From the NCBI GenBank assembly GCA_910587155.1, contig CAJULA010000034.1:1-34032 (forward strand): 34,032 nt of DNA, written 5' to 3'. A program made the position numbers and the translations under genes. The notes under the pieces were generated by a model. It made no database searches. It saw nothing but the letters and a program-made list of their open reading frames with translations, and had not been told where the DNA came from. Each line of letters starts with the position of its first letter. Within the stretch, counting starts at the first letter, position 1. Source of the DNA: an uncultured Lachnospiraceae bacterium (lineage in GTDB: Bacteria > Bacillota > Clostridia > Lachnospirales > Lachnospiraceae). Below are positions 1-7,562 of this stretch, in pieces.

Positions 1-825
1 TAATGCTGTCGAATATAAAATGCTTTTTCCGTCTACTATAAAGTGCCGCGTTACATCTGTCCGCTTCCTTCAATACCTGAATGGGTGTCTCATCGGCGGC
101 GACAAACTTTCTTCCGGAAACAAGGCGGTGAAAGTAATCGATCATTGGCCGAAAATAGTTTTCCGCACAATAGATTGTCCAGTGCGCCATGGTGCCGCGC
201 CCGATCGTAGCGCCAAACTGGTTTTCAAAATCTTTTTCCTGCTGGTAGTAGGGTAAGGCATTAATAAACTTCCCATACATGACATGGGCAGCCAGACTGG
301 AAGAAACATAACTGTGGGGAACCAGCGGCGCTGCCCCTTCATCTTTTACGAACTGCGGTTCCAGGGAATCTTTACAGGAAGGGCATTCATAAGTAGTCGC
401 CATGTAATCCACGCGTTCCAGATATGCAGGGTGGAAAACAAGCTCCGTGCGGGCAGTCTCTGTTCCGATGGGAATCATATGTGTCCCGCAGACAGGACAG
501 TTCTTATCCTCATCCGTCAGGGTATTGAGCATAACTTCCCTGCGCGGAAGACTGTCAAACATCTCCTCATAAGAGGCTTTGGGCTTTCGTTCCCGTTGTG
601 GGCGGAAACGTTTATGGTTTCCGGCTCTATGATCCCGGGCATCCTCTCATCCGGCATCTCCTCGAAAAGATTCATCTGTCCGGGAAAGGGACTTTTGCAT
701 TTCTCACTGGATGAGCCAAACAGTTTTGCCTTCAGGTAATCCACTTCCGCCTGCTTGTTGTTTAACTCCTGACGCAGCTCTTCGATGATTCTCTGTAAAG
801 AATCTATGGATTTCGTCTGTGTCAT
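1..825 (-). pseudogene. IS66-family transposase (TnpC) fragment, frameshifted and truncated at the window edge
   Basis: Read on the minus strand from the ATG at 825, the product begins with a coiled-coil leader (MTQTKSIDSLQRIIEELRQ) and the KAKLFGSSSEK motif typical of the N-terminus of IS66 TnpC. The frame is lost near 590-592 (GGGAACG where GGGAAACG would restore it). It continues in another frame with SYEEMFDSLPRREV, a zinc-finger pair (CPVCG and ECPSC), the segment HVMYGKFINALPYYQQE, and AADETPIQVL, which carries the first catalytic Asp of the DDE domain. Roughly the last 20 residues before the edge (about positions 1-60) do not resemble the family, so the element may already be broken there. 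No tnpA or tnpB lies upstream and no terminal inverted repeat was recognised. The start is uncertain: the frame is open to 918. It is almost certainly inactive. Confidence 0.85.
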
Positions 826-998
826 GATCAGTTCATTCAGTTTTAGGATATGAGCTGAAGCATGTGGAATTTTTCCGATCAGTGGCAAAGGAACTTTCCT
901 GATGCGCCTTGCTGTCATGTGGTGGATGAAAAGTGTGTGGTGAGGCTGACAGGGTGCCTGATGAAAGAAGCGGCAGCCTTAATGTAAAACAGCCGGAC

Positions 999-1817
999 TC
1001 ATTCGGAGACAGGGATTTCAATCTGCACAATATAATCCTCAATCCGGTCAATGACATTTTCATTAATGCCCATTTCATAGGAAAATCCATGGAGGTTAAG
1101 TTTATGCTTTTTCGCATGATCAAGAATTTCCTGATACCGCTTTGGAATTCCGTCCCACGCCCCTTTATGGAAAGCCCGCAGGTATTTTCCGCTGGGCATG
1201 ATATGCAGACCGGCCTGATAGGGAAGGAATGGGATTTCAATGAAAAGTTTGGAATAATCGTCAAAATTGCCGCTCAGCAGGCTGTTAACGGAGATCATGG
1301 AACCATAAGAGGCCTTATGGAGACGCCCAAGCTGGTATTTTTCCGTTTCGGCAGTAATCAGTTCAACTTCCTGTTCGAAGGTGGTATTCTGGTCTATTTC
1401 TACAGTAACCAGACAGTGTTCCTTCTTTTCAACGATGCTGATCTTGGATAAGTCCATGGTAAGCAGGGTGTCCATATTCCGGTGATGCGTACATAAAGTT
1501 GTCCTGACTGCCTGCAGATGGGTAATCTGCATGTCAAGGGATGTTATTTTTTCATCCAGGAGGTGTTTTAAGTTGTCTGCTGACCGGTTTTTCATGAAAT
1601 CCTGTATTTCATGAATAGAAACATCCAACTCCCGTAAAAGAAGAATAGTTTCAAGGATAGGGCTCTGATAGTAAGTGTAACAGCGGTATCCGTTTTCAGG
1701 GTTGATGGCGGCCGGCTTGAACAGACCGATTTCATCATACCACATAAGCGTTTTCTTATTGATGCCGTGCATGGCTGCAAACTGGCCGATTGTGAGAAGT
1801 TTATCATTCTTATTCAC
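999..1817 (-). CDS. MerR-family transcriptional regulator with GyrI-like effector domain
   Basis: The 272-residue product has an N-terminal winged-helix MerR domain (LLTIGQFAAMHGINKKTLMWYDEIGLFKPA, given here only as the recognisable stretch around residues 6-35), then ENGYRCYTYYQ, a coiled coil (about 75-115) and a C-terminal half resembling GyrI/BmrR-type effector-binding domains (about 125-270). MerR proteins of this shape activate drug-efflux genes when a small hydrophobic ligand binds. A GTG start at 1817 is chosen because GAGG lies 5 nt upstream; an ATG further out (1901) would extend the protein through the promoter palindrome. The gene is divergent from a MATE pump and shares its control region, which supports a role as that pump's regulator. 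The ligand cannot be read from sequence. Confidence 0.85.
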   Translation of the reverse strand: MNKNDKLLTIGQFAAMHGINKKTLMWYDEIGLFKPAAINPENGYRCYTYYQSPILETILLLRELDVSIHEIQDFMKNRSADNLKHLLDEKITSLDMQITHLQAVRTTLCTHHRNMDTLLTMDLSKISIVEKKEHCLVTVEIDQNTTFEQEVELITAETEKYQLGRLHKASYGSMISVNSLLSGNFDDYSKLFIEIPFLPYQAGLHIMPSGKYLRAFHKGAWDGIPKRYQEILDHAKKHKLNLHGFSYEMGINENVIDRIEDYIVQIEIPVSE

Positions 1818-1846
1818 GGTCACCTCATAAAAGTTTAAATATTGTA

Positions 1847-1879
1847 TTGACCGAACAGTTACTGTACGGTTTATAGTAT
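1847..1879 (+). promoter_or_regulatory. MerR-type promoter and operator for the MATE gene
   Basis: A -35 TTGACC (1847-1852) and a -10 TATAGT (1872-1877) are separated by 19 bp, the long spacer characteristic of MerR-activated promoters. The spacer is filled by a perfect 21-bp palindrome at 1850-1870 with arms ACCG-n-ACAGT and ACTGT-n-CGGT around a central T. The regulator gene begins 30 bp to the left on the other strand, so repression of its own transcription from the same site is likely. Confidence 0.85.
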
Positions 1880-1920
1880 CATACACAGGAAACAAATACA
1901 AGATGAATGGAGGAAAATTT

Positions 1921-3252
1921 ATGGAAAACTCAAATGTATATGAAAAACCTGTAACATTAAAAAATATCCTGAAATTTGCCGTACCTACTATTGCGATGAC
2001 AGTGTTTATGTCCTTTTACACAATGGTGGACGGTCTGTTTGTTTCGAACCTGATTGGGACAAACGCTCTCTCGGCAATCAATCTGACGGCGCCGATCATC
2101 CAGTTTGTCACGGCAATCTCAACCATGCTTGCCACCGGAGGAAGTGCGGTCATTATGAAAAAGATGGGTGAGCAGAAAACGGATGAGGCAAAGGAAGATT
2201 TTACGTTCCTGATTTTAGTAAATGTCATTGTTGGGATTGTCATGTGTGTAGTTGGATATCTGGCAATGGATCATATTTTTGCATGCATGAACCTTTCCGC
2301 AGATGTAGAAGGGTATTGTGTGGAATATTTAAGCCGGTATCTGGTGTTCACGGTGCCGATCCTTTTGATGAATAATTTCACGCTTTATATGATTGCCAGT
2401 GAAAAGGCGAACCTTTCTTTGGTCTGCTCTGTAACAGGTGGTGTCCTTAATATGGTGCTTGACTATGTGTTTATTGCCGCATTCGATATGGGAATCAGCG
2501 GTGCTGCAATTGCAACGGGGCTTGGTTATTCCGTGACGGCGGTTGTGGGATTGTTTGTTTTCAGTCGCAAAAAGAGCCTGCTTCATTTCAAAAAGCCCGT
2601 ATTTCGATTTAAGGTTCTTGCGAATGCGGCTACAAACGGATGCTCGGAGATGGCGACTGCGCTCGTTACAGGGATCATTACAATGATGTTTAACTGGACG
2701 ATGCTGCATTATGTGGGCGAGGATGGGGTTGCCGCAGTTACCATCATCATGTATGTGCTGATGTTTGCAAGTTCTTTATATACAGGGTATTCTTACGGGG
2801 TTGCACCCATGCTGAGTTTTTATTATGGAGAACAGAACCATGAAAAATTAAAAAAGCTGGTTGCGTTGAGCATGAAGGTGATTGCAGTGATTTCCGTGGT
2901 CACGGTTGCGGCTTCCTTTATGTTGACAAGACCGCTGGTATCCGTATTTGCCCGGCCGGATAATCCAGTGTATGATCTGGCAGTAACGGGAAACAGGATA
3001 TGCACGGCAGCATTGTTCTTTATTGGTTTTAATATTTTTGCCAGCGGGATGTTTACCGCATTATCCAACGGGATTGTTTCGGCTGTCCTTGCATTTTCCA
3101 GATCGTTTGTATTTATGCTGATCACGATGATTGTGCTTCCGCTTATTTTAGGGGTGAATGGAATCTGGCTGGCAACTCCTGCAGCGGAATTGATGGCGCT
3201 TGCATTGTCCATTTTCATGTTCTTAAAATATAGGAAGAGGTACGGTTACTAA
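1921..3252 (+). CDS. MATE-family multidrug efflux transporter, MepA-like
   Basis: The 443-residue polytopic membrane protein has the MATE duplication of two six-helix halves. The N-terminal half carries FAVPTIAMTVFMSFYTMVDG and SNLIGTNALSAINLTAPI, matching the MepA-like branch. Such proteins export cationic drugs or metabolites in exchange for Na+ or H+. The ATG at 1921 is preceded by GGAGGAAAATTT; an in-frame ATG at 1903 lies upstream of that ribosome site and is less likely. Transcription should be controlled by the divergent MerR protein through the 19-bp-spacer promoter. The substrate is unknown. Confidence 0.92.
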   Translation: MENSNVYEKPVTLKNILKFAVPTIAMTVFMSFYTMVDGLFVSNLIGTNALSAINLTAPIIQFVTAISTMLATGGSAVIMKKMGEQKTDEAKEDFTFLILVNVIVGIVMCVVGYLAMDHIFACMNLSADVEGYCVEYLSRYLVFTVPILLMNNFTLYMIASEKANLSLVCSVTGGVLNMVLDYVFIAAFDMGISGAAIATGLGYSVTAVVGLFVFSRKKSLLHFKKPVFRFKVLANAATNGCSEMATALVTGIITMMFNWTMLHYVGEDGVAAVTIIMYVLMFASSLYTGYSYGVAPMLSFYYGEQNHEKLKKLVALSMKVIAVISVVTVAASFMLTRPLVSVFARPDNPVYDLAVTGNRICTAALFFIGFNIFASGMFTALSNGIVSAVLAFSRSFVFMLITMIVLPLILGVNGIWLATPAAELMALALSIFMFLKYRKRYGY

Positions 3253-3263
3253 GGAGGATGCTT

Positions 3264-3551
3264 ATGGGTGAACAGGATGTGCTGAAAATGCAGCAGAGAA
3301 AAGATTTTTTTCTAAAATTTTGCTATTAGGCAGTGATAGCGATGTGTGTGATAGAGTCTCTGGAGGGCAGTTTTGAAAACATATTGACGGCACTGGGCAG
3401 CGGGATCATTTCACTGTCCAATGCGGCATTGTCGGTGGTGGCATGGGCTGCCACAAAAATTCCAGGCACTTTTATGAGGACAGTCATTACGGTAATTGCC
3501 ACTGTTTTTCTTACCATTTTGGCTCATCCCTGGTACTGGACGAAAAACTAA
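3264..3551 (+). pseudogene. Small membrane protein interrupted by an in-frame amber codon
   Basis: An AAGGAGG lies just upstream of the ATG at 3264, eleven bases after the MATE stop. The frame reads MGEQDVLKMQQRKDFFLKFCY, meets TAG at 3327-3329, and then stays open to a TAA at 3549-3551. The downstream part has hydrophobic stretches (SNAALSVVAWAATKI and TVITVIATVFLTILA), so the undamaged form would be a roughly 95-residue membrane protein. TGG to TAG is the simplest explanation. I do not recognise the family. The gene may have been co-transcribed with the pump, and its 3' end overlaps the convergent YdeI-family pseudogene by a few bases. Confidence 0.5.
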
Positions 3552-4119
3552 AGCCTTCCGTTATCATTCCATTCTCCATACATAACACCCTTTTTGGTAT
3601 TTTCAATCAGTTTCTGCAGCCTGCTCTGAAATAGTTCCGGTTGTTTTTTTTGATCTGTATGGTGTCAATCCGCACCCGCTGGTACAGGGAAGGGAATTTT
3701 TGAAAATTGTTCCATACCTCCGGATCTGCTTTTAAAGCTTTTTCAATATCCCCGTCAATGACAAATCCTTTTGGTGACATATCAGGCAGTACGGCTCTCC
3801 CGGCATCGGTCATCAGCCCCAGGCGTTCCATCCTCCGACAGCGTTCTTTATTTAACTCAGACCATAAACTTCCTTTTCTCCGGGGAGCAAGCCTTTGGGC
3901 AGTCACGCCGTTATCCATCTTTTTTGTGGTGTTGTCTATCCAGCCGAAACACATGGCTTCCTCAACGGAATCTATGTACCAGAAAGTACCATCGTCAACC
4001 GGGCGGCCACGTTTCACGATTACCCAGCATTCCTTTTCCTTATCATGGTTATTTATGAGCCATTCTCTCAGTTCGTGGCGGTTTTTCGCATCGAGAAGAT
4101 TTGTAAATTCCATAATCAT
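3548..4119 (-). pseudogene. YdeI/OmpD-associated family protein, frameshifted at an A8 tract
   Basis: The product starts MIMEFTNLLDAKNRHELREW and contains the family landmarks VKRGRPVDDGTFWYIDSVEEA, CFGWIDNTTKKMD and RLAPRRKGSLWSELN. The frame slips at a run of eight A (plus-strand T run 3644-3651). As written it ends RNYFRAGCRN, stopping at 3607. With nine A it would continue as KKKQPELFQSRLQKLIE and on to WNDNGRL, ending at 3548-3550. The missing tail belongs to the conserved C-terminus of the family, so this is a real gene that is mutated, misread or slippery. The start is 4119 or 4113 after GGGGAGGGG. The biochemical role of the family is not established. Confidence 0.75.
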
Positions 4120-4156
4120 TTCCCCTCCCCAAAAATTTGAGCAGCATGTTCTGGTG

Positions 4157-4218
4157 GGAAACACTGATGAAAGCGTTACCCGCGTCGGAGGCTCTGAGAA
4201 AGCGCTGATTTAATCAGC
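4157..4218. repeat. Decayed copy of a 62-bp two-hairpin dispersed element
   Basis: This stretch matches 23680-23741 at 55 of 62 positions with no gaps. It keeps the second hairpin (GCTGATT-T-AATCAGC at 4204-4218), but the first stem has lost two of nine pairs (GGAAACACT against AGCGTTACC). It lies between the YdeI-family pseudogene and the convergent end of the SnoaL-like gene, in non-coding DNA. No flanking target duplication was recognised. Confidence 0.75.
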
Positions 4219-4224
4219 CTCTCC

Positions 4225-4644
4225 TTAGAACCACATTGCGGATTCTTCCTTAAATTGCGGTGTGCTTCCGCATTGATAAGGATCGTAATTATCCGTGTTA
4301 CATCCGAATTCTTTTAGCGACTGTATTTTATCATCTGGCGTCCATTCAATGAGTGACATCCCATCAAATGCCTCCACTTTCCCATTTTTCATTGTGTTTT
4401 TGAAATGCCACTCTACGATAGTCTGGTTTCCCTTATGGAAATATTGTTTTATATCCCATTGCAGGACAGTTCCACGGGTGTTCCATTCATCAAACCAAAG
4501 TTTTATTTTGGCAGCGCCGTGGTATTCAGGCCCCCAGTTTTCCGTGTAAACGGCATTTTCAGAGAATATTTTGGATATACCTGAATCATTTTTTTGCAAC
4601 CACATATCAAACCATAATCTGATAATTTCTTCTCGTCTGTTCAT
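4225..4644 (-). CDS. SnoaL-like / NTF2-fold protein
   Basis: The roughly 139-residue product (MNRREEIIRLWFDMWLQKND...) has the pattern of a small NTF2-fold protein: an opening helix pair, IFSENAVYTENWGPEYHG, then alternating beta strands (IVEWHFKNTMKNGKVEAFDG, LIEWTPDDKIQSLKEFG). SnoaL-like proteins include polyketide cyclases, isomerases and many ligand binders, and no catalytic assignment is possible here. The start at 4644 follows AAGG by 8 nt and matches the usual length; an alternative ATG at 4701 with AGGTGAG upstream would add 19 residues. The adjacent amidohydrolase remnant on the other strand suggests the two once shared a divergent control region. Confidence 0.75.
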   Translation of the reverse strand: MNRREEIIRLWFDMWLQKNDSGISKIFSENAVYTENWGPEYHGAAKIKLWFDEWNTRGTVLQWDIKQYFHKGNQTIVEWHFKNTMKNGKVEAFDGMSLIEWTPDDKIQSLKEFGCNTDNYDPYQCGSTPQFKEESAMWF

Positions 4645-4712
4645 TGTAAAACCTTCAAATCCTCTTTTTTCTGTTGGTATTCCTGATAGGTCTTTCTCCA
4701 TTCACACAGCTC

Positions 4713-4725
4713 ACCTAAAATAGGT
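4713..4725. promoter_or_regulatory. 13-bp palindrome in the SnoaL / amidohydrolase divergent region
   Basis: ACCTA-AAA-TAGGT is a perfect inverted repeat between the two divergent start regions. It could be an operator, but no regulator gene is adjacent and no convincing -35/-10 pair could be placed around it. Confidence 0.25.
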
Positions 4726-4779
4726 TTCAGAACTTAATGCTAACGTCAATATACCAAAATTGTCAAGGAGGTTCTGAAA

Positions 4780-5102
4780 ATGGTGATAGACAGCCACGAA
4801 CATATTATGTTACCCATAGAAATACAGTTGGATAAAATGGATGCGGCGGGGATGAATAAGACGATGTTATTCTGCACTGCACCAAATCACACCCGGAGAA
4901 AGCCGGTACATCAAAGGAACTGCAAGAAGAAATGGCAGTCCTGAATAAGATTCTGGCAGGAGGCAGCAGTAAGGAGGATAACATCCGCCGGCTGAAAAAG
5001 AATATCCCGGAAGTTGCGGAGGCCGTAAAGGAATACCCGAAAACTTTAGATCTGTTTTGGAATTTTTACAGGAGAGAAAAAGATTTCGTTCCCTTTCCAT
5101 AG
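4780..5102 (+). pseudogene. N-terminal remnant of an amidohydrolase-family (TIM-barrel) protein
   Basis: AAGGAGG precedes the ATG at 4780 and the product opens MVIDSHEHIMLP, the metal-binding HxH entry of the amidohydrolase superfamily, followed by LDKMDAAGMNKTMLFCTAP. At 4888-4893 an apparent duplicated CA (CACACCC for CACCC) shifts the frame. The original continues HPEKAGTSKELQEEMAVLNK and KNIPEVAEAVKEYPKTLDLFWNFYR, then homology stops near 5075 and a TAG closes the frame at 5100-5102. About two thirds of the barrel is missing. The end of homology is next to an 11-bp direct repeat (5084-5094 and 5105-5115). Confidence 0.7.
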
Positions 5103-5456
5103 GGTTTCGTTCCCTCGTGGCTGACTGCGCCAAAATTCTGCCGATATAAAAAGTAAAGAGAACTGCCCGTGGGGAAGCTAATGCGGGGTGCGCCCTGCTT
5201 TTTGCTTCCACAAAAAAGACAGCGGGGAGTTATTGCAGTAAGCGATGCGGTGACTGGAAGTAAATTCCGTTATACGGCAAATAATATGTAATTTGGAAAG
5301 AGGTGAAGGTCGGTATGGGATTTGACAGGGGAAGTTAGGTGAAATGTGTTTATGGAGTAATAAAACGCTCGGACTTATTACGAGGGAGCGGGAGCGGTTC
5401 TGAACGACAGAGGAACCGTGGTATCAGAATAATTGACAATAATGGAGTATTTGAAA
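5103..5456. other. Gene-free stretch with a structured leader before the DUF6033-like pair
   Basis: No convincing gene is seen. A 36-codon frame from 5181 to 5291 follows a GGGGAAG and reads ...RQRGVIAVSDAVTGSKF..., which may be a remnant, but I cannot assign it. Shortly before the next gene there is a hairpin with arms CGGTTC (5395-5400) and GAACCG (5413-5418). No promoter with good -35 and -10 elements was found. Confidence 0.35.
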
Positions 5457-5943
5457 ATGAGCGTAAATGGAATTGGAAATTATAATTATGGCAGTAATTA
5501 TGTGGGAATGAACCGGGCGGCACAGATGAGGAACAGGCAGAGACCCGCAATGGGAAATGTGGGAAGCACCCAGGCCTCTAATATTACGCTTCACTATACA
5601 GGGGCGAATGGAGATAAGGCATTGGGGAAAATCGGGTGATTATACAGACACCAATGTGAGAATCAATGATGTTGATCCGGAAAACGGCAGCTATCTTGAA
5701 ATGCTTGCTTATGCTGCATATAGCGATGTGCAGGGTTATACTTCTGATGCATTCGGCAATTTCCTGTCGGCTGCGGGTGGCGTGAATGGTGATATAACCT
5801 ACGATGAGAGCGGTGTTAATGTGAGTAAGAACTTTATGAATATGGTCAGGGATTTCATGCAGATGCAGTACGACAGTAATAATCTGGCAGGATATCTGTC
5901 ATTCAGGAAGTTCTACGACTATATGGCAGACGGACGGAATTAA
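5457..5943 (+). pseudogene. DUF6033-like protein, first paralogue, frameshifted
   Basis: The frame begins MSVNGIGNYNYGSNYVGMNR after GGAG (9-nt spacing), then NITLHYTGANGDKALGKIG, and hits TGA at 5637-5639. The adjacent frame continues without loss of sense as DYTDTNVRINDVDPENGSYL, EMLAYAAYSDVQGY and a C-terminal FMNMVRDFMQMQYDSNNLAG with LSFRKFYDYM. One extra G in the GGG at 5634-5636 explains the break. The order of motifs (VNGIG start, Val-Asp-Pro-Glu-Asn segment, aromatic amphipathic C-terminus) is the same as in the intact neighbour at 6079. The family has no known function. Confidence 0.65.
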
Positions 5944-6078
5944 AAAACATATCCCCAATAAACCACAGCCTGACAAGGCAGGGCAGGCATCCCCGGCGTT
6001 CCGGCAGATCGGGGTGCAGAGAGAATTTTTGATTGGCGGGGGAATCGCTATGACAAAATAATGGAGGAGATTAAGAAA

Positions 6079-6636
6079 ATGAATGTAAATGGAATCGGAG
6101 CAGGATACCCGGCAGCAGGTGAGACGAGAAGGACAGAAAGGAATGTGGCGGGAAGGAACTTTGCAGAGCAGGCAATAGCCACCCTTCACGGTGCGGAGGA
6201 AGGTTCGGGGGATATTGCAATCGGCTCATGGGCAGATGTTGTGAGCGGTTCGTCCATTTCCGTCTGTAAGACGCAGGACTTTGATGCGGCAAATCCCGTG
6301 TATAAAGTCAAGACATGGGATAGGTCGGGGAACGTGACGGAGCAGATGGTGGATGTGTCAAAGGTAGATCCTGAGAACTGCGATACGGCGGAAATGTATG
6401 CCTATACTGCTCATCTGAAGGAAAGCGGGAAAGGCAGTTTTGAGGACACCGTCCTGAAAGCCGCAGTCGCAAAAGCCGTGAAGAATGCGGGGCAGAGAAG
6501 CGCAGGCACATGGAGCTTTTCAGAAAAAACAGACTGGGTAAAAATCGTGAATGACATCATGCAGTCCGAGTACCAATATGGGGATTGGAAGGGCTACATG
6601 GAGTGGAAGAAGTTCTTGGGCTTTCTGGAGAAGTAG
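6079..6636 (+). CDS. DUF6033-like hypothetical protein, second paralogue
   Basis: The roughly 185-residue soluble product starts MNVNGIGAGYPAAGETRRTE; an in-frame ATG at 6061 overlaps the GGAGGAG ribosome site, so 6079 is preferred, which also aligns with the first paralogue's start. It contains NPVYKVKTWDRSGNVTEQ, VDVSKVDPENCDTAEMYAY and a C-terminal WVKIVNDIMQSEYQYGDWKG. No signal peptide or membrane segment is visible. Proteins of this kind occur, often in several copies, in Lachnospiraceae; the family name is given from memory and no function is known. It lies in tandem with a frameshifted copy and is followed by a terminator. Confidence 0.7.
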   Translation: MNVNGIGAGYPAAGETRRTERNVAGRNFAEQAIATLHGAEEGSGDIAIGSWADVVSGSSISVCKTQDFDAANPVYKVKTWDRSGNVTEQMVDVSKVDPENCDTAEMYAYTAHLKESGKGSFEDTVLKAAVAKAVKNAGQRSAGTWSFSEKTDWVKIVNDIMQSEYQYGDWKGYMEWKKFLGFLEK

Positions 6637-6669
6637 GACATTCACATTTATTACATAATACACAAACCT

Positions 6670-6707
6670 CGGAGAGAGCAGGCTTTTTCAAGTTCTCTCC
6701 GGTTTTT
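6670..6707 (+). terminator. Intrinsic terminator after the DUF6033-like pair
   Basis: CGGAGAGA (6670-6677) pairs perfectly with TCTCTCCG (6694-6701), with one further G-T pair inside, and is followed by GTTTTTCTT. The loop is rather long (about 14 nt). Confidence 0.7.
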
Positions 6708-6870
6708 CTTGTGGTACTGGCATGGAACGAAATGAAAGAGATACAGTATCTGGGCGGAGACGCAGTGACCTTCTTACTATAAAAGTCTCAACCTTACGCC
6801 CTCTTTTATTTATGGTGAATGCAAATCTGATTGCATGGGCGTCTAGAAACTGAAGCAGAGCAGACAGTCA

Positions 6871-7341
6871 TTATAGCGGGGAATCAAGGCTATCCGCAAA
6901 TATGCGCTCGGAGAGAGTGGAATTGTGATAGGCGGGGTCGTAGGTGACCTCCTGCAGAAACCATGCCGGAGGTGTGAAATCCGCGGCCTCTTTTTCCGTT
7001 TCAAATTCCACTTCCGCAATGACAAGCGATGCAAAGGGAGGGGCAAAGACATCCAGTTCGATGGTATGCTGCCCGCAGGGGATCAGATAACGCGTCTTAG
7101 ATATGACATTACCGTCACATTTTGGAAGAAGATGGGCATAGCTTTTTGCATCCAGAGGGAGATTGTATTCTTCCCTTGCCAGCATGCCGCTGCCCTTGTA
7201 GGTGAGATAGCAGGTATCGTCTTCCCGCCGGATGCGGATGACAGGAGCCGTATTCAGATAGGCCTGTTCCAGGTGTTTATGCGGATATGCGGTAAGATCT
7301 GCGGGAAGCTCTCTGACCGTAAATTTTCGTTCGATTTCCAT
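6871..7341 (-). CDS. CYTH-domain protein (triphosphate tunnel metalloenzyme family)
   Basis: The 156-residue product opens MEIERKF, the ExExK signature of the CYTH superfamily, and keeps the alternating charged strands of the tunnel: IRIRREDD, CYLTYKG, KTRYLIPCG, IELDVF and IAEVEFETEKEA. Characterised relatives hydrolyse inorganic triphosphate or thiamine triphosphate, or act as class IV adenylate cyclases; sequence alone does not choose between these, and triphosphatase is the most common activity for short stand-alone bacterial forms. AGGAGG sits 9 nt before the ATG. The gene is transcribed alone and divergently from the DJ-1/PfpI gene. Confidence 0.88.
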   Translation of the reverse strand: MEIERKFTVRELPADLTAYPHKHLEQAYLNTAPVIRIRREDDTCYLTYKGSGMLAREEYNLPLDAKSYAHLLPKCDGNVISKTRYLIPCGQHTIELDVFAPPFASLVIAEVEFETEKEAADFTPPAWFLQEVTYDPAYHNSTLSERIFADSLDSPL

Positions 7342-7431
7342 ATGGGGCGGCCTCCTTTTCTTTTGCCATGGTTTCTTTGTTTTGATTTATGGGGCGGTTT
7401 TTTTTCCTGTTTCCTGTTTTTTCTATCCCTT

Positions 7432-7459
7432 ATTATAGCGGATTTTGGAAAAAGGTAAA
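7432..7459 (-). promoter_or_regulatory. Promoter for the CYTH gene
   Basis: On the minus strand a perfect TATAAT (7432-7437) is preceded by TTTACC (7454-7459) with a 16-bp spacer, about 90 bp upstream of the start codon. Confidence 0.55.
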
Positions 7460-7466
7460 TAAAATC

Positions 7467-7495
7467 TTTCAAAAATCGGAGAGATACAGTACAAT
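7467..7495 (+). promoter_or_regulatory. Weak candidate promoter for the DJ-1/PfpI operon
   Basis: TTTCAA (7467-7472) and TACAAT (7490-7495) are 17 bp apart and 68 bp upstream of the ATG. The -35 match is only 3 of 6. Confidence 0.35.
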
Positions 7496-7562
7496 AGGTA
7501 AGGATGTATTGTCAGAACTATATTTTTGGGATCAAGAGAGAGAAGAAAGGCGGTATCTGGGA

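Noticed and set aside
4725..4779. A MerR-type promoter for the SnoaL-like gene on the minus strand (TTGACG about 4745-4750)
   Set aside because: No good -10 at 19-20 bp spacing and no clear dyad in the spacer; no regulator gene is adjacent.
5181..5291. A 36-codon frame ending in ...TGSKFRYTANNM
   Set aside because: It has a passable ribosome site but no family resemblance and lies in a worn region; it may be a remnant, and the evidence is too thin to call a gene.
6825..6842. Hairpin ATGCAA-ATCTGA-TTGCAT downstream of the CYTH gene
   Set aside because: Short stem and no T run on either strand, so a terminator call is not supported.
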